A DNA stretch of 40,351 nucleotides, taken from NCBI GenBank assembly GCA_019739215.1, contig JAHHDR010000006.1:1-40351 (forward strand), given 5' to 3'. Origin of the DNA: Rhizobium sp. (lineage in GTDB: Bacteria; Pseudomonadota; Alphaproteobacteria; Rhizobiales; Rhizobiaceae). The translations under genes and the position numbers were made by a program. Below the pieces are notes generated by a model that saw only the letters and a list, made by a program, of their open reading frames with translations, did not search any database and had not been told where the DNA came from. Positions 34,019-40,351 of this stretch are shown in pieces (the first letter of the stretch is position 1; each line of letters starts with the position of its first letter).

Positions 34019-35245
34019 ATGGATCGCGCCCGGGACACGGTGGAGAAGGCGGCCAGACAATCCCATGGCCGCCTGCTGGCCATTCTCGCAGCAGGCAGCC
34101 GCGATATCGCCGCCGCGGAAGAGGCGCTTTCACAAGCGTTTATGACGGCTGTCGAGCTATGGCCGCAGCGTGGCATTCCATCGAATCCAGAGGCCTGGCT
34201 TCTCACGGCAGCCCGCAACGCGATGCACAACGTCAGGCGCTACAACGCGGTCCGGGCCGACGCGGTGCTGGAGATCGAGCGCCGCTATGAGGAGCTTGCC
34301 GCCCTTGAAACCGCTATTCCTGATGAACGGCTCAAACTCCTGTTCGCCTGCGCCCATCCGACCATCGACCCGGCGATCCGCACGCCCCTGATGCTCCAGG
34401 CAATTCTCGGCATGGAGGCAATGCGAATCGCGGACGCTTTCCTGGTCGCGCCCGCCACGATGTCGCAACGGCTCGTGCGCGCGAAGACGAAAATCCGGGA
34501 GACGGGAGTTCCCTTCGCCCTGCCCGAACCCGAAGATCTTCCAAGCCGCCTCGAACACGTTCTGGACGCGATCTATGCCGCCTTCGGCACTGCCTGGGAC
34601 GAAGCGCCCGGCGCGCAGGTTGGAATGGCGGATCTGGCGCAGGAAGCGATCTATCTCGGCCGGATTGTTGCCGCGTTGATACCCGGTCATCCAGAAGCCC
34701 ATGGTCTGCTGGCCCTGATGCTGTATTGCGAGGCAAGACGACCTGCGAGGCGCGATGGCCATGGCCATTTCGTGCCGCTCGATCGACAGGACACGCGGCT
34801 CTGGTCGCGCGACTTGATCATCGAGGCGGAGCGTCATCTCACCACGGCATCGCGCTTCCGCACTTTCGGGCGGTTCCAATGCGAGGCGGCGATCCAATCG
34901 GTTCATGCACAGCGCGCCATCACCGGCACCACGAACTACGCGGCGCTGGGTACGCTTTACGACCTTCTGCTGACACGTGCGCCGTCGATTGGAGTCATGG
35001 TTAGCCGCGTGGCCATGCTGATCAGCGCGGGCGACCTCGCATCTGCGTTGCACGCCCTTGATCAGGTCCCTGTAGAAAGGGTCGCGAACTATCAGCCTTA
35101 TTGGGTAGCACGCGCCCGTCTACTCGTGCAGACCGGCGCCGATGGGGCGGCAGCCGAGGCCTATGACAGAGCGATCTCCCTCACGCGCGATGGAGCAACC
35201 GCCTCTTTCCTGAGAACGCAGCGGGAGGCGCTGGGCAGTCGGTAG
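34019..35245 (+). CDS. ECF sigma factor with C-terminal extension (ECF42-like)
   Basis: The 408-residue protein has sigma region 2 at about 10-80 (AAEEALSQAFMTAVELWPQR, NPEAWLLTAARNAMHNVRRY), a linker, and region 4 at about 110-165 (TPLMLQAILGMEAMRIADAF, APATMSQRLVRAKTKIRE). A long C-terminal part of about 240 residues follows, with helical repeat (TPR-like) character (TNYAALGTLYDLLLTRAP, NYQPYWVARARLLVQ). This layout and the adjacent DGPF protein define the ECF42 group, which has no anti-sigma factor; the extension is thought to control activity. The signal is unknown. Confidence 0.88.
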   Translation: MDRARDTVEKAARQSHGRLLAILAAGSRDIAAAEEALSQAFMTAVELWPQRGIPSNPEAWLLTAARNAMHNVRRYNAVRADAVLEIERRYEELAALETAIPDERLKLLFACAHPTIDPAIRTPLMLQAILGMEAMRIADAFLVAPATMSQRLVRAKTKIRETGVPFALPEPEDLPSRLEHVLDAIYAAFGTAWDEAPGAQVGMADLAQEAIYLGRIVAALIPGHPEAHGLLALMLYCEARRPARRDGHGHFVPLDRQDTRLWSRDLIIEAERHLTTASRFRTFGRFQCEAAIQSVHAQRAITGTTNYAALGTLYDLLLTRAPSIGVMVSRVAMLISAGDLASALHALDQVPVERVANYQPYWVARARLLVQTGADGAAAEAYDRAISLTRDGATASFLRTQREALGSR

Positions 35246-35260
35246 GCCCAGGCGGCTTGC

Positions 35261-35957
35261 CTACTTGCGCTGATAGACGCCGTTGAACCTGACATTTGCG
35301 CCACCGCAATAGCTGTTGTCGCGCACGACCAGGAAGCGTCTGAGATGAATCAGCTCGACGCCGCACTCGTAGCTATCCGCTGCGCGCAGGACGAGGCGGT
35401 CTCCGTCCGGCTTTGCCGAGAAATCAATCCCGCCGTCGTGGACCACCTGCTCGCCGCTTTCCAGCATCGTGCCGAACCACTGTGCCGTGCCGACGACATG
35501 CAGGCCCTCGGCGGATTGCACGATCTCCACCCGGTTGCTGCCGTCCGACCAGACATCAATCCAGTCGGCGTCCCTAATGGCCTGCGGCTCAAAAAACCGG
35601 ACGAGACGGCTCGGCACCCAGCCTGCCGACTGATCGCTGGGATCGAAGACGCAGGAAAAGTCACCAAATGGCTTGGACACCGCCAGTGGCACACCGGCGG
35701 CGAGCGTCTTGTCCACGTCGCATTTGGCCGGATCCTCGCTGGGGCAAGTGTCCTTGCCGTCCCCGACCATGGCCGCATTGGCGGTCAGTTCACCGAGACT
35801 GTAGTCATGTGTCAGCGCCGGGAAGTGGCCGTTGCGGCACCAGTTCGGCGGGTTGTCTCCCTCGTCGTACACGAGCTTGTTGGGGTCTTCGGACTGGACA
35901 TGGGCAAGGCCAGAGGGAAGAAGCGCAAGGACAAGGGCGACAAACGTATTTCATCAT
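35261..35957 (-). CDS. Secreted Cys-containing protein of unknown function, frameshifted signal peptide
   Basis: The main frame runs from about YDEGDNPPNWCRNGHFPALT to ...NVRFNGVYQRK. Upstream in the same frame is VALVLALLPSGLAHVQSED, a signal-peptide core, but a stop blocks it before any start. Removing one A from the T3/A3 run at 35949-35951 links it to ATG 35957 as MMNTFVALVLALL..., a normal Sec signal. The span, 697 nt, is 232 codons plus one. The mature protein has six or so Cys (WCRNGH, DTCPSED, KCDVD, FSCVF, YECGV, YCGGA), consistent with disulfides in the periplasm. No family recognised. It is convergent with the sigma gene, 15 bp apart. Confidence 0.65.
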
Positions 35958-36026
35958 GTGTCCCGAATGTGTGGGGGTCAGAGATTGAACGAATCCTGAC
36001 GGATGCGACGCGGTCGACAAGTGGTC

Positions 36027-37304
36027 CTAGCCCCTGAACAGATATTCCTTGCGCGACTGTTCCTTCATCTCGATCGAGAACCCCGCCATGGTTGGCGGCA
36101 TATAGGCCGCATCCTTGATCACGCAAGGGTCGAGGAAATGCTCGTGCAGGTGATCGACGAATTCGATCACGCGACCTTCGATCGTGCCCGAAACCGCGAC
36201 ATAGTCGATCATCGACAGATGCTGCACGTATTCGCACAGGCCCACGCCGCCTGCATGGGGCCAGACCGGCAGGCCGTACTTCGCCGCCAGCAGCAGCACG
36301 CCGAGCACCTCGTTGAGGCCACCCATGCGGCAGGCGTCGATCTGGACGATGTCGATCGCGCCATTGGCGATCATCTGCTTGAAGACGATGCGGTTCTGGC
36401 ACATTTCGCCAGTCGCCACCTTCACCGGAGCGATCTGCTCGCGGATCGTCTTGTGGCCGAAGATATCGTCGGGGCTCGTCGGCTCCTCGATGAAGAACGG
36501 CTTGGAGAATGCGAGCTGCTTGACCCATTCCACCGCCTGGCCGACTTCCCAGACTTGGTTGGCGTCGATCATCAGGTAGCGATCCGGACCGATCACTTCG
36601 CGCGCGATCCGCAGGCGGCGGATATCGTCCTCGAGATCGCGGCCAACCTTCATCTTGATGTGGTGGAAGCCGGCGTCGATCGCCTCCTGGCAAAGGCGGC
36701 GCAGCTTGTCGTCGTCATAGCCGAGCCAGCCGGCCGAGGTCGTGTAGCAGGGATAACCCGTCGCTTCGAGCTTGGCGATACGCTCGGCCTTGCCGGGCTC
36801 GGCCTTCTTCAGGATGGCGAGGGCCTCTTCCTTCGTGATGGCATCGGTGAGATAGCGGAAATCGACGATGTCGACGATCTCCTCAGGGCTCATGTCGGCG
36901 ACGAGACGCCAGACCGGCTTGCCGCTTTCCTTGGCCAGCAGGTCCCAGACCGCGTTGACGACGGCGCCGGTGGCGAGATGGATCGCGCCCTTGTCCGGGC
37001 CGATCCAGCGCAACTGGCTGTCCGATGTGACATGACGCCAGAAGCGTGCCGGGCTCTCGCGGATCCAGTCGAGGTCGAGACCGACGACGAGATGGCGCAT
37101 GGCCTCGATCGCGGCGCAGCAGATCTCGTTGCCGCGACCGATGGTGAAGGTGAGCCCGTGGCCAGCCAGATCCGCGCTGTCGGTACCCAGGATGACATAG
37201 GCCGCCGAATAATCCGGATCGGGGTTCATCGCGTCCGAGCCGTCGAGGCTCTGCGAGGTCGGGAAACGGAGGTCTAGGGTCTCCAGGCTGGTAATCTTGG
37301 TCAC
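36027..37304 (-). CDS. fucD: L-fuconate dehydratase
   Basis: This enolase-superfamily enzyme converts L-fuconate to 2-keto-3-deoxy-L-fuconate. Marks are LRFPTSQSLDGSDAMNPDPD near the start, HHIKMKVGRD (catalytic Lys, about residue 220), LMIDANQVW, FFIEEPTSPDD and VATGEMCQN (the three metal ligands) and WPHAGGVGLCEYVQH (catalytic His). The start is taken at GTG 37304 (VTKITSLETLDLRFPTSQ, 425 residues, GAGG upstream), as relatives begin at this point; ATG 37334 is also possible. It is the last gene of a minus-strand operon of sugar-acid catabolism. Confidence 0.9.
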   Translation of the reverse strand: MTKITSLETLDLRFPTSQSLDGSDAMNPDPDYSAAYVILGTDSADLAGHGLTFTIGRGNEICCAAIEAMRHLVVGLDLDWIRESPARFWRHVTSDSQLRWIGPDKGAIHLATGAVVNAVWDLLAKESGKPVWRLVADMSPEEIVDIVDFRYLTDAITKEEALAILKKAEPGKAERIAKLEATGYPCYTTSAGWLGYDDDKLRRLCQEAIDAGFHHIKMKVGRDLEDDIRRLRIAREVIGPDRYLMIDANQVWEVGQAVEWVKQLAFSKPFFIEEPTSPDDIFGHKTIREQIAPVKVATGEMCQNRIVFKQMIANGAIDIVQIDACRMGGLNEVLGVLLLAAKYGLPVWPHAGGVGLCEYVQHLSMIDYVAVSGTIEGRVIEFVDHLHEHFLDPCVIKDAAYMPPTMAGFSIEMKEQSRKEYLFRG

Positions 37305-37368
37305 GATGGCCTCAATGGTTTGGAGTCTTCGCATTCGTTTGCGTTGGCGGTGGGCGTGTCCCCTTTGT

Positions 37369-37413
37369 CCGGCAGGACAGAGGGAGGTGAAGCCGCACCC
37401 TCACGCCTGCCGG
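37369..37413. repeat. Rhizobial-type intergenic palindromic element (fragment)
   Basis: CCGGCAGG (37369-37376) and CCTGCCGG (37406-37413) bracket a region with GACAGAGGGAGG and CACCCTCACG. The minus strand reads CCTCTGTCCTGCCGG, a phrase I recall as frequent between genes in Rhizobium and Sinorhizobium (RIME-like elements). It lies between the hydrolase and dehydratase genes and may form mRNA hairpins. Identity as a named repeat was not tested. Confidence 0.4.
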
Positions 37414-37423
37414 GAAAGTCAGA

Positions 37424-38269
37424 TCACTTGTCCTGCACGAACACCTGCTTCTGCGTGCCGAGCCCTTCGATACCGAGTTCGACGACGTCGCCATCCTTGA
37501 GGAAGCGCGGCGGCTTCATGCCGAGGCCGACGCCGGGAGGCGTGCCAGTGGAGATGACATCGCCGGGATGCAGGCTCATGAACTGGCTGAGATAGGAGAC
37601 GAGGTACTTCACGCCATAGACCATGGTGGCCGACGTGCCGTTCTGCATCGTCTCGCCATTGACCGTGAGCCACATCTTGAGGTTCTGCGGATCGGCGATC
37701 TCGTCGCGTGTGACCAGCCAGGGGCCAATCGGGCCAAACGTGTCGCAGGACTTGCCCTTGGTCCATTGGCCGGAACGCTCGTTCTGGAAGGCCCGTTCGG
37801 ACACGTCGTCGCACACGGCATAGCCGGCGACATAGTCCATCGCCTCGTCTTCGGAGACATATTTGGCCGTCTTGCCGATGACCACGGCGAGTTCGACTTC
37901 CCAATCGGTCTTTTCCGAGCCGCGCGGGATCAGGATATCGTCGTTCGGGCCGACGATCGCCGACGTCGCCTTCATGAAGATTATCGGCTCGGGCGGTACG
38001 GTGGCGCCGGTCTCGGCGGCATGGTCGGAGAAGTTGAGGCCGATGCAGATGAATTTGCCGGTGCCGGCAACGCAGGGTCCGATACGCGTGTCGGCCGAAA
38101 CCACCGGCAGCGACGCGGTGTCGATTGCGGCGATCTTCTTGAGGCCTTCCGGGCCGATCGCGGCGCCGCCGATATCGGCGACATGGGCGGAGAGATCGCG
38201 GATCGTGCCGTCAGCGGCGAGGATCGCGGGCTTTTCGGCGCCGGGGGCGCCAACTCGCATAAGCTTCAT
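37424..38269 (-). CDS. Fumarylacetoacetate hydrolase family protein, likely 2,4-diketo-3-deoxy-L-fuconate hydrolase
   Basis: The 281-residue protein has the FAH fold: FICIGLNFSDHAAETG, PIIFMKATSAIVGPND, the metal ligands in KTDWEVELAVVIGK and YAVCDDVSERAFQ, GKSCDTFGPIGPWLVT, MVYGVKYLVSYLSQF and STGTPPGVGLGMKPPRFLK. Close relatives are often labelled ureidoglycolate lyase. Beside fuconate dehydratase and a deoxyfuconate-dehydrogenase-like SDR, cleavage of 2,4-diketo-3-deoxy-L-fuconate to pyruvate and L-lactate is the more probable task. This is a context inference. Confidence 0.85.
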   Translation of the reverse strand: MKLMRVGAPGAEKPAILAADGTIRDLSAHVADIGGAAIGPEGLKKIAAIDTASLPVVSADTRIGPCVAGTGKFICIGLNFSDHAAETGATVPPEPIIFMKATSAIVGPNDDILIPRGSEKTDWEVELAVVIGKTAKYVSEDEAMDYVAGYAVCDDVSERAFQNERSGQWTKGKSCDTFGPIGPWLVTRDEIADPQNLKMWLTVNGETMQNGTSATMVYGVKYLVSYLSQFMSLHPGDVISTGTPPGVGLGMKPPRFLKDGDVVELGIEGLGTQKQVFVQDK

Positions 38270-38296
38270 TGAATGTGTTCCTTCCCAGATTGCGTC

Positions 38297-39025
38297 TTAA
38301 ATCGTCCAGCCGCCGTCGATGGCGTAGGCCTGGCCCGTCGTATATGTCGCGCCGGCGAGATAGAGCGCAAGGTCGGCAATCTCCTCAGGCGTTCCGATCC
38401 GGCCGATTGGCTGGCGGGCGATGAAGGCGGCGCGGGCGGCATCGTAATCTCCCTGGGCGCGAAGGCGCTCCTGCAGCGAGGGGCTTTCCACGGTGCCGGG
38501 GCAAATCGCGTTGATGCGGATGCCCTGCGCCACGTAATCGGCGGCGACCGACTTGGTCAGCCCGATGACCGCCGCCTTGGTGACGCCATAAGCGAAGCGG
38601 TTCGGCACACCCTTGATCGAGGAGGCGACCGAGGCGACGTTGACGATCGCGCCGTCCTTGCGCTCCAGCATGCCAGGCAGCACGGCGCGGATGGTGCGGA
38701 TCATCGACTTGACATTGAGGTCGATGGCGAAATCGAGATCCTCGTCCTTCATTTCGAGGATCGACCCGTTGTGCACGACGCCGGCGGAATTGACGAGAAT
38801 GTCGATCTGCCCGACCTCGGAGACCAGCGCCGCAACGGCGGCCGCGTCGAGCACGTTGAGCTTGTGGGTGACGATGCCGTTCTGGCCGTCGATCTCCCGC
38901 AGCACCACCTCGTTGATATCAGTGGCTGTGACCTTGGCGCCCGCGGCGGCAAAGGCCAGCGCGGTCGCGCGGCCAATGCCCTGTGCCGCCGCCGTGACCA
39001 ATACCGATTTGCCGTTGAAATCCAT
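38297..39025 (-). CDS. SDR oxidoreductase, likely 2-keto-3-deoxy-L-fuconate dehydrogenase
   Basis: The 242-residue classical SDR starts MDFNGKSVLVTAAAQGIGRA (NAD motif AAAQGIG), has DILVNSAGVVHNG, the catalytic Ser in NVASVASSIKGV, YGVTKAAVIGLTKS (Tyr-xxx-Lys) and ICPGTVESPSLQERL. It is strikingly like human BDH2/DHRS6 and bacterial 2-keto-3-deoxy-L-fuconate dehydrogenases. It would oxidise the dehydratase product to the 2,4-diketo acid split by the FAH-family gene downstream. It lies 27 bp upstream of that gene. Confidence 0.87.
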   Translation of the reverse strand: MDFNGKSVLVTAAAQGIGRATALAFAAAGAKVTATDINEVVLREIDGQNGIVTHKLNVLDAAAVAALVSEVGQIDILVNSAGVVHNGSILEMKDEDLDFAIDLNVKSMIRTIRAVLPGMLERKDGAIVNVASVASSIKGVPNRFAYGVTKAAVIGLTKSVAADYVAQGIRINAICPGTVESPSLQERLRAQGDYDAARAAFIARQPIGRIGTPEEIADLALYLAGATYTTGQAYAIDGGWTI

Positions 39026-39037
39026 CTTGCTATCCCT

Positions 39038-39490
39038 TCAAACTGCTTTGACGCGGCGCTCGCAGACCAGGATGTGATCGGCGGCAAGCACCACCTCGCC
39101 TTTCTGATTGATGACCTCGCAGCGCTCCACCACGCGGCCGGCATCCTTCCGTTTCGGATCGTCTTCCTTGGAAGCGATCGTCACGCGCGTCTTGATCGTG
39201 TCGCCGATGAAGACGGGGCGGATGAAACGTAGCCTGTCATAGCCATAGGAGAAAGCCACGGGATTGATCAAACTGGCGGTCAGGCCGACGCCGATGGAAA
39301 AGACCATCGTGCCGTGGGCGATGCGCTGGCCGAACGGCAAGGTTTTGGCGAACTCGGCGTCCATGTGATGCGGGAAGAAATCGCCGGTATGGCCGGCATG
39401 GACCACGAAATCGGTCTCGGTGATCGTCCGGCCCGTCGTCAACCTGACATGCCCCAGTTCGTAGTCCTCGAAATAGATCGTCTGTTCCAT
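39038..39490 (-). CDS. MaoC-like hotdog-fold dehydratase/hydratase
   Basis: The 150-residue protein starts at ATG 39490 with [20 protein letters not shown]. The hydratase motif is visible in [20 protein letters not shown] and [15 protein letters not shown] (Asp/His pair), followed by [17 protein letters not shown]. The start overlaps the stop of the upstream oxidoreductase by one base (TGATG). MaoC proteins usually hydrate enoyl-CoAs, but small versions like this recur in sugar-acid operons without a proven role. The longer open frame to 39661 is rejected because it lies over the upstream gene. Confidence 0.82.
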   Translation of the reverse strand: MEQTIYFEDYELGHVRLTTGRTITETDFVVHAGHTGDFFPHHMDAEFAKTLPFGQRIAHGTMVFSIGVGLTASLINPVAFSYGYDRLRFIRPVFIGDTIKTRVTIASKEDDPKRKDAGRVVERCEVINQKGEVVLAADHILVCERRVKAV

Positions 39491-40351
39491 CACGGTTTCC
39501 TTTCGAGCGGGGTGGCGGGCGCCGCGCTGGACGTGTAGGCCGCCTCGACCAGCGCCATCGTGTTCCAGGCATCCTCGACGGAACTCACCAGTTCGGCGTC
39601 CTCGCCGCTGGCATAGCGCTGGAGATTGGCCATCCGGCCGGTGAAGGCATCCGGGAACCACTTGCCTTCGAGCGGCACCGCAACCCAGCCATCGCCGCCC
39701 TTGGGGAAGACTTCGAGAATGTCGGCTTCGCCATCGGGATAGTTCAGGTTGACGCCAAGCTGGAGATACGCGGCACCCTCGGTGCCGGTCACGCGGAAAT
39801 CGCAGGCCTGATGGCGGCGGCCGAACGTGTGGTCGTGATTGATCGACAGCGCACAGCGCACTTTATCGCCATAATCCAGGATCGCCGTCGTCCGGGTCTG
39901 CGCCATGTCGTGGCTCGGATGGCCGATCGATTTGGCATGCACCCCCTGCGGGTCGCCGAGGATCTGGCGGATCAGGTCGAGATAATGGATCGAATGCATC
40001 GCGATCTCGATGCGCGGCAGGCCCTTGAGGAAGGCCCAGAGGCTCCAGGGCGTATCCAGCACGAGGTGCGCCTCGAAATCCACGACCTCGCCGAGCAGGC
40101 CCTTGGCGATTGCGTCTTTTAACGCGAGCATCATCGGCGCGAAGCGGAGCTGGAAATTGACTGCCGCCCTGAGGTTCTTGCCCCGGCAGATCTTCAGGAT
40201 CTCGGTGGCCTCCGCGAGATCGTTGCCCATCGGCTTCTGGATGAGCACAGCCGCGCCATCCGGAAGCTTTTGCAGGACAGCGGCATGTGCAGAGGGCGGT
40301 GTCGCGAGGTCGAATATGGCGTTCGGGACAGCGGCGGCTTCCTCGACAGAT
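39490..40351 (-). CDS. Gfo/Idh/MocA family oxidoreductase, 5' end beyond the window
   Basis: The frame enters from the right edge as [20 protein letters not shown] and continues through [18 protein letters not shown] (the EKP-like motif, here QKP), [30 protein letters not shown] (catalytic-region His) and the C-terminal beta-sheet domain to TPLERKP. At least 287 residues are present; the Rossmann start is missing. Family members oxidise sugars, inositols or sugar acids with NAD(P). It opens the visible part of the fuconate operon and is coupled to the MaoC-like gene. Confidence 0.85.
   Translation of the reverse strand, partial: SVEEAAAVPNAIFDLATPPSAHAAVLQKLPDGAAVLIQKPMGNDLAEATEILKICRGKNLRAAVNFQLRFAPMMLALKDAIAKGLLGEVVDFEAHLVLDTPWSLWAFLKGLPRIEIAMHSIHYLDLIRQILGDPQGVHAKSIGHPSHDMAQTRTTAILDYGDKVRCALSINHDHTFGRRHQACDFRVTGTEGAAYLQLGVNLNYPDGEADILEVFPKGGDGWVAVPLEGKWFPDAFTGRMANLQRYASGEDAELVSSVEDAWNTMALVEAAYTSSAAPATPLERKP

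Overview
The window looks like chromosomal or megaplasmid DNA of a rhizobial alphaproteobacterium (Rhizobiaceae: the Rhizobium, Agrobacterium, Shinella, Ensifer neighbourhood). The evidence is a cell-cycle block holding eipA, chpT, a CheY-like receiver, ctrA and a FliJ-like gene, a complete rhizobial-type glycerol ABC operon, several CUT1-type sugar operons, high GC with matching codon use, and what looks like a rhizobial intergenic palindromic repeat. I saw no rRNA, tRNA, CRISPR array, insertion sequence or phage gene.

Layout. 1-4 kb: cell-cycle and envelope genes, with candidate CtrA boxes before eipA and between ctrA and fliJ. 4-5.6 kb: a single-chain fusion of a glyoxalase/dioxygenase-type (VOC) protein and an alpha/beta hydrolase. 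5.8-13.6 kb: a divergent sugar uptake locus (ATPase, RbsD/FucU mutarotase and ribokinase-type kinase on the minus strand; binding protein, two permeases and a bicupin on the plus strand). 13.7-14.3 kb: an NAD(P)H-dependent FMN reductase. 14.4-17.2 kb: a compact island with two small proteins, an XRE regulator, a 31-residue cationic peptide and a SagB-type flavin dehydrogenase. 17.3-21.9 kb: FGGY kinase, M42 peptidase and BtpA family protein, divergent from an aldo/keto reductase. 22.2-24.3 kb: a cold-shock gene, a small P-loop kinase and a 2-hydroxyacid dehydrogenase. 24.4-33.0 kb: glpR and glpDSTPQUV, closed by a strong terminator. 33.1-35.2 kb: an ECF42-like sigma factor operon with a YCII/DGPF protein. 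35.3-36.0 kb: a secreted protein of unknown function. 36.0-40.4 kb: an L-fuconate catabolic operon (fuconate dehydratase, FAH-family hydrolase, SDR dehydrogenase, MaoC-like protein, Gfo/Idh/MocA oxidoreductase running off the window).

How the genes work together. Most of the window is uptake and oxidation of sugars and polyols. Glycerol enters by GlpSTPQV and glycerol-3-phosphate is oxidised by GlpD. A non-phosphorylating L-fucose route can be assembled from the mutarotase (6.7 kb), the aldo/keto reductase (20.9 kb) and the operon at 36-39 kb. The most novel-looking locus is 14.4-17.2 kb: a peptide gene is followed by a strong hairpin and a SagB-type enzyme, with no YcaO cyclodehydratase nearby, and the operator-like palindrome CTCA(A/T)TGAG occurs before both the regulator and the peptide. 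I read it as a candidate minimal peptide-modification (RiPP-like) cassette.

Caution on sequence quality. Seven genes (eipA, chpT, the receiver gene, ctrA, fliJ, the sugar ABC ATPase and the 35.9-kb secreted protein) carry eleven +1 frameshifts in all. Each is one extra base next to an identical base, and removing it restores a normal protein (CtrA becomes exactly 233 residues). These are most likely sequencing errors, not pseudogenes.
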